From Paenibacillus lutimineralis (lineage in GTDB: Bacteria > Bacillota > Bacilli > Paenibacillales > Paenibacillaceae): 64,000 bases of DNA. The DNA lies in assembly GCF_003991425.1 (NCBI RefSeq), contig NZ_CP034346.1, positions 2,889,501 to 2,953,500 of the forward strand, written 5' to 3'. Positions 27,106 through 35,169 of the stretch are shown here, in pieces; within the stretch, counting starts at the first letter, position 1; each line of letters starts with the position of its first letter. The position numbers and the translations under genes were made by a program. The notes beneath the pieces were generated by a model. It worked only from the letters and a program-made list of their open reading frames with translations. It was not told the origin of the DNA and made no database searches.

Positions 27106-27144
27106 CCTCAGATGGCTCAATCAAAAATTTTGAGCCATCTGAGG
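27106..27144. repeat. Strong intercistronic hairpin between kinase and response regulator genes
   Basis: Perfect 15-bp arms CCTCAGATGGCTCAA (27106-27120) and complement (27130-27144) with a 9-base loop lie 2 bases after the kinase stop. There is no T run after it, so it is more likely an mRNA processing or stability element, or a partial attenuator, than a full terminator. Confidence 0.75.
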
Positions 27145-27184
27145 TTCGACTGTGGATGGAACAGATTTAGAAAGAAGGAATATC

Positions 27185-27889
27185 GTGAGTAAACATGTGC
27201 TTATAGTGGAGGATGAGGCGCGGATTCGAGAGGTGATCTCGGATTACTTCATTCAAGATGGCTGGCAGGTCACGGAGACGGACAATGGGCGCGATGCACT
27301 GAGTTGGTTCGAAGCTCTCTATCCCGATCTGGTCATCTTAGATATTATGATGCCTAAGATGGATGGATTTGAGGTATGCAAAGAGCTGCGACTTCGTTCG
27401 GGGGTTCCTATTATTCTATTAACAGCCAAATCGGCGGATCAGGACAAATTGCTTGGTTATGAGCTTGGAGCGGATGACTACATTACGAAGCCGTTCAGTC
27501 CAAAGGTATTGGTTGCCAAGGCAAACTCGTTAATGAAGCGTGTTATAGACAATTACAAACCGGATGGATACCGAATCCTGTTCGGTTCTTCCGTTCTTAA
27601 TACGCTGGCGCATCGACTGGAAGTAGATGGTGTGGAGGTTGAATTAACACCCAAGGAGTATGAACTCCTGCTGCTTCTCATCAACAATAAGAATCTAGTT
27701 GTGACCCGTGAAGCGATTATCGCCCGGGTATGGGGAATTGAGTTCGAGGGAGAAAATAGAGTTGTAGATTCTCATATTAAGAAGCTAAGGTCCAAGCTCG
27801 GGTATGATTCACAATTTATCCGAACCGTGATTGGCGTCGGCTATAAATTTCAACAAGAAGATTCCCTTGATCAGAAAGGAGAATTATAA
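27185..27889 (+). CDS. OmpR-family response regulator
   Basis: A 234-residue regulator with an N-terminal receiver (VEDEARIREV, phosphorylated Asp 53 in VILDIMMPKMDG, TAKSADQDK, Lys in YITKPFSP) and a C-terminal winged helix (VELTPKEYELLLLL and the recognition segment VVDSHIKKLRSKLG). The GTG at 27185 follows AGAAGGAA; a longer reading from 27152 would place 11 extra residues ahead of the receiver. It pairs with the upstream kinase. Its stop overlaps the pssA start by one base, so phospholipid genes may be part of its regulon. Confidence 0.92.
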   Translation: MSKHVLIVEDEARIREVISDYFIQDGWQVTETDNGRDALSWFEALYPDLVILDIMMPKMDGFEVCKELRLRSGVPIILLTAKSADQDKLLGYELGADDYITKPFSPKVLVAKANSLMKRVIDNYKPDGYRILFGSSVLNTLAHRLEVDGVEVELTPKEYELLLLLINNKNLVVTREAIIARVWGIEFEGENRVVDSHIKKLRSKLGYDSQFIRTVIGVGYKFQQEDSLDQKGEL

Positions 27890-28410
27890 TGAATTGGAAA
27901 TTCATTCCTAACACTTTTACTTTTGTTAATTTATCTGCGGGTGCAACCTCTTTAATATTAACGATTCATGAGCAGTATCGACTTGCTCTATTCTCTATAG
28001 CTATTGCAGCTCTATTTGATGTGTTCGATGGGTACTTGGCACGGCTAATGAACTGCAGTAGTGATTTCGGCAAGCAGCTCGATTCCTTAGCGGATATTGT
28101 TTCTTTTGGTGTGGCGCCAGTTTTTCTGGTCCTATTGCATAGAACCGGTGAATTTCATTGGCTGAGCGCTGTAGCAGCAATTATATTTCTAGTATGCGGT
28201 GCCTCAAGGCTTGCTAGATTCAACATTTCGATGTCAAGCCCTCATTTTACGGGAATGCCTATAACCTGTGCTGGAACCTTGTTGGCTTGCTTGTCGCTTA
28301 CGAACAATTTAAAACCATCGGTGATTATTGCGTTTATCGTTGTATTATCATTTCTAATGGTTAGCCGTATTCCGTTCCCTTCACTTAAGAATATCAGCAT
28401 CAGGAAATAA
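27889..28410 (+). CDS. pssA: CDP-diacylglycerol--serine O-phosphatidyltransferase
   Basis: A 173-residue membrane enzyme that makes phosphatidylserine from CDP-diacylglycerol and serine. The CDP-alcohol phosphotransferase motif DGx2ARx8Gx3Dx3D is complete (DGYLARLMN through SDFGKQLDSLAD, residues about 46-68). The N-terminal PNTFTFVNLSAGATSL and five to six hydrophobic segments fit the Bacillus PssA family. It is translationally coupled to the response regulator gene (TAATG) and followed 12 bases later by a DedA gene. No phosphatidylserine decarboxylase gene adjoins it. Confidence 0.88.
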   Translation: MNWKFIPNTFTFVNLSAGATSLILTIHEQYRLALFSIAIAALFDVFDGYLARLMNCSSDFGKQLDSLADIVSFGVAPVFLVLLHRTGEFHWLSAVAAIIFLVCGASRLARFNISMSSPHFTGMPITCAGTLLACLSLTNNLKPSVIIAFIVVLSFLMVSRIPFPSLKNISIRK

Positions 28411-28422
28411 TCGGAGGAAGTT

Positions 28423-28914
28423 ATGGAGACAGCTATTGAATTTGTAACGCAATATGGATATGCCGCAATTGTAGTACTGTTGGCGCTTGGGATTGTAGGA
28501 CTTCCGATCCCGGATGAGACACTGATGGTGTTTGTTGGTTATTTAGCATCAGAGCATATATTGAACTATTTTCTAGCTATTATAGTTAGCTTCATCGGTT
28601 CAGTGACTGGAATGGCCATTACTTATGTGATTGGGAGAAGAGTCGGCTCAGCTATTATCGAGAAGTGTGGGAAATGGGTTGGGCTGACTCCTAAACGATA
28701 CGACAAGGTCAAGAATTGGTTCAACAAGTACGGTGCGTGGACGATTGTATTTGCCTATTTTATCCCCGGTATCCGTCATGTTTCCGGCTATATGTCCGGG
28801 ATTTCAAATCTTCCATTTCGAAAATACATCGCCTTCTGTTGTACAGGAGCATTGGTGTGGACCATTTTGTTCATTTCGTTGGGTTACTTCATCGGAGGCC
28901 GGATTCTGCAGTAA
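28423..28914 (+). CDS. DedA-family membrane protein
   Basis: A 163-residue protein of the DedA (SNARE-associated, VTT) family, members of which act as lipid scramblases or transporters, for example of undecaprenyl phosphate. The conserved GIVGLPIPDETLMVFVGYLA, the FNKYGAWTIVFAYFIPGIRHVSGYMSG block with its Arg and Gly-rich loop, and the FIGGRIL end are visible. It is about 30 residues shorter than usual members (about 195), lacking the final transmembrane segment, so it may be a short form or have lost its end. It is grouped with pssA, which suits a membrane lipid role. Confidence 0.87.
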   Translation: METAIEFVTQYGYAAIVVLLALGIVGLPIPDETLMVFVGYLASEHILNYFLAIIVSFIGSVTGMAITYVIGRRVGSAIIEKCGKWVGLTPKRYDKVKNWFNKYGAWTIVFAYFIPGIRHVSGYMSGISNLPFRKYIAFCCTGALVWTILFISLGYFIGGRILQ

Positions 28915-29015
28915 TGGATGCAAGTTCAAATAGAAGATATAATTAAACTTTACCTTTAATAAAGGCGTGGAATTACATATCCTATAATTAAAATAGGAGG
29001 AGGGATTCTACGAAT

Positions 29016-29558
29016 ATGGATCATAAATTACCCTTATTTATCGTTACAGGTGCAAGTGGTACAGGCAAAACAACTGTGATGCAGGAACTTCCGGCTCTTA
29101 TGCCGGATTTTGTTGTATTTAGCACAGATGATGATATTTTTGGTACAACGGGCCCTAAGTTGGAATATCAGGACAGATACAATATATTACTGCATTTTGC
29201 TAGTTTTGTAGCGAAGTCGGGAAGAGGTACGATCATCTGTGGTACGATGATGCCTTGGGACATAGAGAAATGCGATAGTTATAGCCTTTTTAGCGATATT
29301 TGCTTTATTAATCTACATTGTGATGATGCAACTCGTAACCATCGCCTTCGCAATCGGGGGGATCGAGCTATGTGGTCGGATGATATGCTGAGACAGCATG
29401 AGCAGTTTGCCCAGTGGCTACTTGATAATGCGGAGTCCGCATATCATCCTCCGATGCCTACAATTCATACTTCGAATATGTCACCGTATGAAGTGGCAGA
29501 GCAGATCAAGCATTACGTTATGTTGAATTGGCTTGCGGCGGCAGAAACTTCAAAATAA
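29016..29558 (+). CDS. P-loop NTPase, nucleotide or small-molecule kinase-like
   Basis: A 180-residue soluble protein with Walker A GASGTGKTT at residues 11-19 and a kinase-like core: STDDDIF after strand 2, a GTIICGTMMPWD strand, and an RNHRLRNRGDRAMW lid segment with paired arginines. It resembles AAA_33 or chloramphenicol phosphotransferase-like kinases. The substrate is unknown. An AGGAGGAGG ribosome site precedes the ATG. It lies upstream of the NrtR-type operon but is separated from it by that operon's own promoter. Confidence 0.75.
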   Translation: MDHKLPLFIVTGASGTGKTTVMQELPALMPDFVVFSTDDDIFGTTGPKLEYQDRYNILLHFASFVAKSGRGTIICGTMMPWDIEKCDSYSLFSDICFINLHCDDATRNHRLRNRGDRAMWSDDMLRQHEQFAQWLLDNAESAYHPPMPTIHTSNMSPYEVAEQIKHYVMLNWLAAAETSK

Positions 29559-29602
29559 AATAAGTTGTGTGAAAAATCTAGACATGAGAATCCTGCGTTG
29601 AC

Positions 29603-29661
29603 TTGACAACGTGGGATTTATAACATATATTGTTATTAACAAATTGATAATAACAATATAT
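29603..29661 (+). promoter_or_regulatory. Promoter and 14-bp dyad operator of the NrtR-NADAR-PARG operon
   Basis: A near-consensus promoter TTGACA (29603-29608), 17-base spacer, TATATT (29626-29631) is overlapped by perfect inverted arms ATATATTGTTATTA (29625-29638) and complement (29648-29661) with a 9-base spacer. The dyad covers the -10 box and the transcription start. With a Nudix/winged-helix regulator as the first gene, autoregulation is the natural reading. Confidence 0.8.
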
Positions 29662-29701
29662 TACTAAGAGAGAATTATGATTACGGTGCAGGTGACGATA
29701 A

Positions 29702-30592
29702 ATGGAGTTAAGGGATCGCAATGGGTTGACGGAACGAGAATTCCTGGAACAATATCGAGCTGGAGATTATGAGCGTCCGTCGGTGGCCACAGATATGGTC
29801 ATCTTCACGGTGAGTGATACGGTGGAAGATAATTATCGCAAGCTGCCCGAGAAGGAGCTGCGCATCCTGCTTATTCAGCGCGGTGGGCATCCCTATCTGG
29901 GACAATGGGCGCTGCCGGGGGGATTCGTCCGTTCTACGGAGACGACGGAGCAGGCGGCTCAGCGGGAACTGTGGGAGGAGACCGGCGTCGATCATGTCTA
30001 CCTGGAGCAGCTATACACCTTCAGCGAACCGGATCGTGATCCGCGCACCTGGGTAATGAGCTGCTCTTATATGGCGCTCATCGATAGCAGTCAGGTCCAG
30101 GTTGAGGCCGGGGATGATGCGGATCATGCCGCTTGGTTCCAGCTCTCTTATCGATTGGTGCGGGAGTCGATGGAACTGCTGGAAGACGGGTATATCAAGA
30201 CGAGGCAGTACGATCTTAGTCTGATCCATGGAGATGTCTGCTTGAATGCTGTCGTAGAACGGAAGATCACATCGACGGATACAGCCCATGCAACGGAGTA
30301 TGCCATTATCTCCAATGAAGGGCTTGCCTTCGACCACGCGAAGATTATCGCCTGCGCTATCGAACGCCTGAGGGGCAAGGTTGAGTATACGGACATTGCG
30401 CTTCATTTAATGCCTAAATTGTTTACCTTAACAGAACTGCAGCAAGTATATGAGGTTATTATAGACCGAGATCTGCTGAAGGCGGCCTTCCGCCGGAAGA
30501 TCGTCGATCTTGTTGAAGAGACTGACCATTATACGGAGAACGCTGGTCATCGTCCTTCAAGACTGTACCGGAGAAGTAGGGAGAGGATTTAA
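29702..30592 (+). CDS. NrtR-type regulator: Nudix domain fused to a winged-helix domain
   Basis: A 296-residue protein. Residues about 28-165 form a Nudix domain with a complete signature: GGFVRST, E, TTEQAAQ, then RELWEETGV. The catalytic REXXEE is intact, unlike some NrtR proteins that only bind ligand. Residues about 205-290 match the NrtR winged helix (LRGKVEYTDIALHLMPKLFTL, LQQVYEVIIDRDLLKAAFRRKI, and PSRLYRRS at the end). NrtR regulators control NAD metabolism and in characterised cases release DNA on binding ADP-ribose. Here it heads an operon of ADP-ribose-related enzymes under a dyad operator. The next gene starts on the base after its stop. Confidence 0.9.
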   Translation: MELRDRNGLTEREFLEQYRAGDYERPSVATDMVIFTVSDTVEDNYRKLPEKELRILLIQRGGHPYLGQWALPGGFVRSTETTEQAAQRELWEETGVDHVYLEQLYTFSEPDRDPRTWVMSCSYMALIDSSQVQVEAGDDADHAAWFQLSYRLVRESMELLEDGYIKTRQYDLSLIHGDVCLNAVVERKITSTDTAHATEYAIISNEGLAFDHAKIIACAIERLRGKVEYTDIALHLMPKLFTLTELQQVYEVIIDRDLLKAAFRRKIVDLVEETDHYTENAGHRPSRLYRRSRERI

Positions 30593-31147
30593 TTGATCTA
30601 TAACATAGAGGAACTTCGTAAAGCACATAATGCGGGTCAGAAATTTAAGTATTTGTTCTTCTGGGGACATACGCCGCCGTCGGATGGCAGCATTAATCAG
30701 AGCTGCTTCAGTCAATGGTGGAAGTGCGAATTTACCGTAGAGGGCAAGCGCTATTCCTGTACTGAGCAATATATGATGGCGGAGAAGGCGCGCCTGTTCA
30801 ATGACAGTGAAATGGAAGCAGCGATTATGAATGCCAAGCATCCGAAGCAAATGAAGGCCTATGGCCGTGCTGTGAAGAACTTCGATCATAAAGTATGGGA
30901 ACATAACTGCTATGAAATTGTGAGGGAAGGCAACTTGGCTAAATTTTCTCAAAATGAGCAGCTAAGGAATTTTCTGAAGACGACGAAAAATCGGATTCTC
31001 GTAGAGGCTAGCCCTCTTGATCGCATCTGGGGCATCGGTATGGGGAAGGACGATCCCCATGTTGAGAATCCGGTAAAATGGCGGGGACGCAACTTATTGG
31101 GCTTCGCACTAACTGAAGTGCGGGATCAGCTCTTAATACAAGATTGA
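30593..31147 (+). CDS. NADAR-family protein (YbiA-like N-glycosidase / ADP-ribosyl hydrolase fold)
   Basis: A 184-residue protein of the NADAR (DUF1768, YbiA/YfaH) family. Hallmarks are FFWGHTP at about 22, SQWWKCEFTVEGKRYSCTEQYMMAEKARLF in the middle, and the C-terminal DRIWGIGMGKDDP with WRGRNLLGFAL. YbiA hydrolyses N-glycosidic bonds of riboflavin intermediates; other NADARs remove ADP-ribose from guanine. The start is TTG at 30593, immediately after the NrtR stop, with GGGAGAGG as the ribosome site. Because it sits between an NrtR regulator and a PARG-like gene, an ADP-ribose substrate is more likely than a riboflavin one. Confidence 0.9.
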   Translation: MIYNIEELRKAHNAGQKFKYLFFWGHTPPSDGSINQSCFSQWWKCEFTVEGKRYSCTEQYMMAEKARLFNDSEMEAAIMNAKHPKQMKAYGRAVKNFDHKVWEHNCYEIVREGNLAKFSQNEQLRNFLKTTKNRILVEASPLDRIWGIGMGKDDPHVENPVKWRGRNLLGFALTEVRDQLLIQD

Positions 31148-31161
31148 AAGTAGGGATTACC

Positions 31162-31995
31162 ATGAACCGAAAAGCAATTGCACAAGATACGCTGCGTTAT
31201 ATTCAGCAAGGATATTATGAAGTAAACGGACGGCGGATTGATTTTTCCGCAGAGCAGAAACATTCCGAGGATCGCAGCGTGCTAATTACGCCTGAACAAG
31301 GGGATGCGCTGGTGCGCACTTGTACGATACCATCGATTGGAGAACAGGCGAAGCAGACAGTCGTTAGTGCGGCAACAGTCAAGGCAATACTTGATATTAC
31401 ACAGGCGGGGGTTGAACGGGTTGGTGTGCTCAACTTCGCCAGCGCCAAAAATCCGGGAGGCGGCTTCCTGAATGGTGCAATGGCGCAGGAGGAGAGTCTT
31501 GCTGCATCAAGCGGTCTATACGGTACTCAGCTGCGTAACGAAGGCTACTACAAGGCTAACCGTGCCTGCAAGTCCATGATGTATACCAACCATGCGATCT
31601 ATTCGCCGGATGTGGTATTTTTCCGGGATGAGAGGTTTGAGCTGCTGGAGCGGCCGGTAACTGCCTCCGTATTGACGCTGCCAGCAGTCAACTATGGACA
31701 GGTGCTGTTGAAGGGGGAAAATGCGGAGCAGGCGCTGCAAGTTATGCTGGATCGTATGCGTCTTTCTCTAGCCATCTTCGCTGAACGAGGTGACCGCAAC
31801 CTGATTCTTGGAGCATACGGCTGCGGCGTATTTCGTAATGACCCGGTCAAGGTTGCGGGCTGGTGGCATGAGCTGCTCATAGAGGAAGGCTACGGCAAAT
31901 GCTTCGAGCATATTGTATACGCAGTCCTTGACAGCTCCAAAGATCATAAATGCATTCGAGCATTTGACAACCGTTTCGGAGGTCAAGTAGGCTAA
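31162..31995 (+). CDS. TIGR02452-family PARG-like macrodomain protein
   Basis: A 277-residue protein of the microbial poly(ADP-ribose) glycohydrolase group. The PARG signature is complete: LNFASAKNPGGGFLNGAM followed by AQEESLA, giving GGG-x(6)-QEE, and the C-terminal ILGAYGCGVFRNDP is the macrodomain phosphate-binding loop. N-terminal residues 1-60 (KAIAQDTLRYIQQGYYEV) are the usual accessory region of TIGR02452. It should bind and probably hydrolyse ADP-ribosyl linkages. The ATG at 31162 follows GTAGGGA, 14 bases after the NADAR stop; an in-frame TTG at 31144 overlaps that gene. Confidence 0.9.
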   Translation: MNRKAIAQDTLRYIQQGYYEVNGRRIDFSAEQKHSEDRSVLITPEQGDALVRTCTIPSIGEQAKQTVVSAATVKAILDITQAGVERVGVLNFASAKNPGGGFLNGAMAQEESLAASSGLYGTQLRNEGYYKANRACKSMMYTNHAIYSPDVVFFRDERFELLERPVTASVLTLPAVNYGQVLLKGENAEQALQVMLDRMRLSLAIFAERGDRNLILGAYGCGVFRNDPVKVAGWWHELLIEEGYGKCFEHIVYAVLDSSKDHKCIRAFDNRFGGQVG

Positions 31996-32012
31996 CGTTA
32001 TACACTATACGT

Positions 32013-32179
32013 GTTTAAAAAGTCAGACTTTCAGCACCAAGAAGGTTGGATGAAGCTAGGGACTGAGGAGTGGAGCGTACGTAGTGGGTACGCGAGCACC
32101 GGAAGGCCCGGCTGAATTCAAGATTCGATGCCGATTAAGCTAGAGTATTGCTTCGTGATCAAAGGGGGACTTTTTAAAC
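32013..32179. repeat. 167-bp MITE-like repeat with 12-bp terminal inverted repeats
   Basis: The element has perfect ends GTTTAAAAAGTC (32013-32024) and complement (32168-32179), is GC-richer inside than its flanks (GGAAGGCCCGGCTG, GTGGGTACGCGAGCACC) and has no coding frame of its own. From memory, near-identical segments are scattered in intergenic regions of Paenibacillus genomes; that cannot be checked here. It fills most of the gap between the PARG-like gene and the DUF4272 gene and could influence operon mRNA by folding. Confidence 0.65.
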
Positions 32180-32214
32180 AACCCTTATTCGCACTTTTGA
32201 GGAGGTTACAGATT

Positions 32215-33390
32215 TTGCAATATTTCTCCATATTTGCTTCTAAGAATGATATTGATGATCTAGAGAGCATGATAGCGAGCGTGTTCGCGAGAAGCTATAA
32301 GATCGGGAAGAGCGGAAGCGATTATATCCTGCAGTCCAATTCCCTGTTCAAGAAGCAGAAGCTGACAATCCGGGTCTTGACCGAGGATGGGAACCCTGAT
32401 TATTTCGAAGCGAATATTCCGGGAATGATGGGCTTTTACGACCGTATCCCTTTTGCTGATGAGCATCTGAAGGAATTGGTACTTACGCAAATTTCCGTCT
32501 TTAACACATTGCTTGCGATCGAAGCGGAGAAGGAACTGAGCGAAGGACAATGGCAGCTATGTCTCGAACTGATGTCTGCACTTGGAGGCATCGGATTTCT
32601 GCAGGATGGTACCCTGCTTGACAGTGACGGACGAGCGATCGTTCATCCGGACGGCAGCTCCGGTCCAGCTGAGTTCACACCTCATGCGTGCACGAATAAA
32701 ATTATGGGTCCACAGAAGACATCAGAGGAAGGCGTGGGGAGAAAGCAAGCGTCTATCTCCTACATACGGGATCGTGGTATACCTTATCTGGAATCGATGC
32801 CTGAGCTTCCACCCGCGGCAGAATGCAAGTGGAAGACGCCAGAGGAAATTGCCAGCAGGGCTGTGGCCCTGCTGATCGTTATTCAGTATGCTTGCGATGT
32901 TGCCCAAGGAGAAGATCTTGGGGAATCCAGGGACTTCATCATCAATTTATTGCAGAAATTTGGTGTGGAGGAGCAGCTGACCAATAAGGAAAGAGAGCTT
33001 CTGCAGGACGAGAATCCGACGAATCGGGCAGCCATCAATATAACTTGGCAATACGAAGCTTATTGGGCGTTGATCTGGGCGCTCGGGCTCGTAGAGAAGC
33101 TCGATTTTCCCGATCAGGTTTGCGACTGTGACTATGCCATTAAAGTCGTCTCGGAATGCGATTCCTTCGATGATTTCTATCGGAAAACTTCGATGCGCAG
33201 TCAAGAGGAAATTCTGGACGAAGCCGACAGAATCTACCGGCTGCACTGGGCGTGCGTGGACAGTCGGATCCATGGTCAGGAATTACCAGCGGGTATGAAT
33301 GAGAGCATCGTCATGGAGAGGCGCCGTGGTCTGTTCTGGATGATCGGACGCTTTGATGAAGGCTGGGACGATATATCGATGGACACATAG
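32215..33390 (+). CDS. DUF4272 domain-containing protein
   Basis: A soluble protein of about 391 residues. The second half (about 200-390) matches the DUF4272 pattern: SISYIRDRGIPYLESMPELP, EEIASRAVALLIVIQYACD, the AYWALIWALGL helix, LDFPDQVCD, EEILDEADRIYRLHWACVDSR and RGLFWMIG with WDDISMDT at the end. The first half is a separate alpha/beta domain with no recognised family. The start is TTG at 32215 after GAGGAGG; an upstream ATG at 32128 lies inside the 167-bp repeat and is unlikely. Function unknown. It may belong to the NrtR-led operon, because no terminator is seen before it. Confidence 0.85.
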   Translation: MQYFSIFASKNDIDDLESMIASVFARSYKIGKSGSDYILQSNSLFKKQKLTIRVLTEDGNPDYFEANIPGMMGFYDRIPFADEHLKELVLTQISVFNTLLAIEAEKELSEGQWQLCLELMSALGGIGFLQDGTLLDSDGRAIVHPDGSSGPAEFTPHACTNKIMGPQKTSEEGVGRKQASISYIRDRGIPYLESMPELPPAAECKWKTPEEIASRAVALLIVIQYACDVAQGEDLGESRDFIINLLQKFGVEEQLTNKERELLQDENPTNRAAINITWQYEAYWALIWALGLVEKLDFPDQVCDCDYAIKVVSECDSFDDFYRKTSMRSQEEILDEADRIYRLHWACVDSRIHGQELPAGMNESIVMERRRGLFWMIGRFDEGWDDISMDT

Positions 33391-33422
33391 TCATAGTTAA
33401 ATAGTCGCTGTTTACATGAATG

Positions 33423-33453
33423 ACCGCCTTTTTATGGGCGGTTTCCTTTTTTT
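33423..33453 (+). terminator. Terminator after the DUF4272 gene
   Basis: Arms ACCGCC/GGCGGT with a 7-8 base loop are followed by TTCC and seven T. It would end the NrtR-led operon. Confidence 0.8.
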
Positions 33454-33558
33454 GTGGTATCCTTATAAGGCGTTTTGGGTAGGGGAATAATCTCCACTTG
33501 CCGAAGAGACGATATATACATATAAGTAATTTATTTGTGGATGGGGTGTACAGCATAG

Positions 33559-34599
33559 ATGATACTTGCATTGTGGATAGTTCCGCTTGTCACATTGGTT
33601 ATATTCCTCTGGTTCTACCTGAGAGATCCAAGACGAATTATTAATGGCTTTCTGTTCAACATATTTGCCCTTTCGGCTGGTGGAATGTGTATTCTTGCGG
33701 CAATAACGTCCGATATTCCGATCCTTCGAATACTTGCGATATTTCCAGTCATTTTAATCTTTCTTGTTTTGCTCTTTGGCGGCTTCGCCTTGGCGATCCT
33801 CTTACTGATTAATGGTCGAATCTTAATCAAAAAAGAAGGACGGAAATTTTCTAACTATCTCGCCCTTCTATTAGGGATCTGCATCTTAGCTTATATCGTC
33901 CTTTCTTTTATTCAGCCGGTTAGTTACATGCCGTGGTGGGCCCAAATTCTATATTCTGGGGTAACGGTCTTACTATTCTATTTCTTCATCGATTTATCCA
34001 GCTTCCTGTCGGCTTATTTCCTGTATCAGTTCAATCGTCCGAAATTGAATCAGAATTTTATTGTTGTACTCGGGAGCAGAGTAATTGGCCGTAGAGTTCC
34101 ACCATTGCTCGCAAATCGTATTAATAAGGCGATTGAATTTTATCATCGTCAGGAAGCGGTGACAACCCCGCCTAAGATCATTTTCTCCGGGGGAAAAGGG
34201 TCGGATGAACAAGTGTCAGAAGCCGAAGCGATGCAAGCTTATGCTTTGGACAAGGGGATTCCGATTGAGGATACGATTCAAGAGAATCGTTCTACGAATA
34301 CATATGAGAACATGCTGTTCTCCAAGCAGATTATGGACGATTTGAGCGGAGGCAGCCGATATAACAGCATTTTCACAACAAATAACTTTCATTTGTTCCG
34401 GGCGGGGATGTATGCGCGCTTAGCAGGGTTGCCAAGTCAAGGGATCGGGGCCAAGACGGCTCTATATTATTGGCCAAATGCGATGATTCGGGAATATGTC
34501 GCTGTTGTCGTCATGAATAAGAAACGGCATAGTATCGTCTCTGGTATCTTATTAGGGATTCCGGTTATCGTACTGATGTTTACGTTTTTTGTGAGGTGA
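33559..34599 (+). CDS. DUF218 (YdcF/ElyC/SanA-like) membrane protein
   Basis: A 346-residue protein. Four to five hydrophobic segments occupy residues 1-165, then a DUF218 domain at about 170-320 with NFIVVLGSRVIGRRVPPLL, IIFSGGKGSDE, SEAEAMQAYALDKGIP, ENRSTNTYENM and TTNNFHLFRAGMYARLAGL, and a final membrane segment. DUF218 proteins such as ElyC and SanA act in envelope biogenesis; the enzymatic activity is not established. It is a single gene with a GATGGGGTG ribosome region. Confidence 0.88.
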   Translation: MILALWIVPLVTLVIFLWFYLRDPRRIINGFLFNIFALSAGGMCILAAITSDIPILRILAIFPVILIFLVLLFGGFALAILLLINGRILIKKEGRKFSNYLALLLGICILAYIVLSFIQPVSYMPWWAQILYSGVTVLLFYFFIDLSSFLSAYFLYQFNRPKLNQNFIVVLGSRVIGRRVPPLLANRINKAIEFYHRQEAVTTPPKIIFSGGKGSDEQVSEAEAMQAYALDKGIPIEDTIQENRSTNTYENMLFSKQIMDDLSGGSRYNSIFTTNNFHLFRAGMYARLAGLPSQGIGAKTALYYWPNAMIREYVAVVVMNKKRHSIVSGILLGIPVIVLMFTFFVR

Positions 34600-34644
34600 T
34601 CTCAGATTTGAATCAGAGTTAGAACGGGAGAGGGGAGTATATTC

Positions 34645-35169
34645 ATGGATACAAAATATTCAGTAGCTCAAGCAACGCATCAGGATTTGGATGATTTAGT
34701 GCTGTTATTTGACCTCTATCGAGTGTTTTATCAGCAGCCCTCTAATTTGGAAGGAGCAAGAGCATTTTTATTCGAACGCTTCAATCATGCCGAGTCGGTG
34801 ATCTTTATTGCACGAAATGCTTCGAATGGCCAAGCGGCAGGATTTGCTCAGCTCTATCCTACATTTTCGTCTATTTCTATGCAGCGTTCATGGGTACTTA
34901 ATGATCTGTATGTGCGGGAGGAAAGCCGTAGAGAGGGCGTTGGTGAGTTGTTGCTGAAGCATGTGAAGGAATTTGCTGTATTAACAAAGGCAAAGGGCAT
35001 TGCACTGTCAACGGCCCTCAATAACATCAAGGCACAGTCTCTGTATGAGAAGGAAGGCTACGTTAAGGACAATGAGTTCTATAATTATTTCTTAACACTA
35101 GAACAGAACGGATTGAAGGCAAAATCGCACTTGGAAAAATCAAAGAAAAGAGCTGGAGCTAAGCGATGA
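34645..35169 (+). CDS. GNAT-family N-acetyltransferase
   Basis: A 174-residue acetyltransferase. Core elements are VIFIARNASNGQAAGFAQLYP (strands 2-4), WVLNDLYVREESRREGVGELLLKH with the acetyl-CoA loop RREGVG, and STALNNIKAQSLYEKEGYVKD. The substrate is unknown. Its stop overlaps the start of the Imm11-like gene (ATGA), so the two are translationally coupled. Confidence 0.9.
   Translation: MDTKYSVAQATHQDLDDLVLLFDLYRVFYQQPSNLEGARAFLFERFNHAESVIFIARNASNGQAAGFAQLYPTFSSISMQRSWVLNDLYVREESRREGVGELLLKHVKEFAVLTKAKGIALSTALNNIKAQSLYEKEGYVKDNEFYNYFLTLEQNGLKAKSHLEKSKKRAGAKR

Noticed and set aside
32128..32214. N-terminal extension of the DUF4272 protein from the ATG at 32128
   Set aside because: It lies within the 167-bp repeat, and a strong GAGGAGG before the TTG at 32215 marks the true start.
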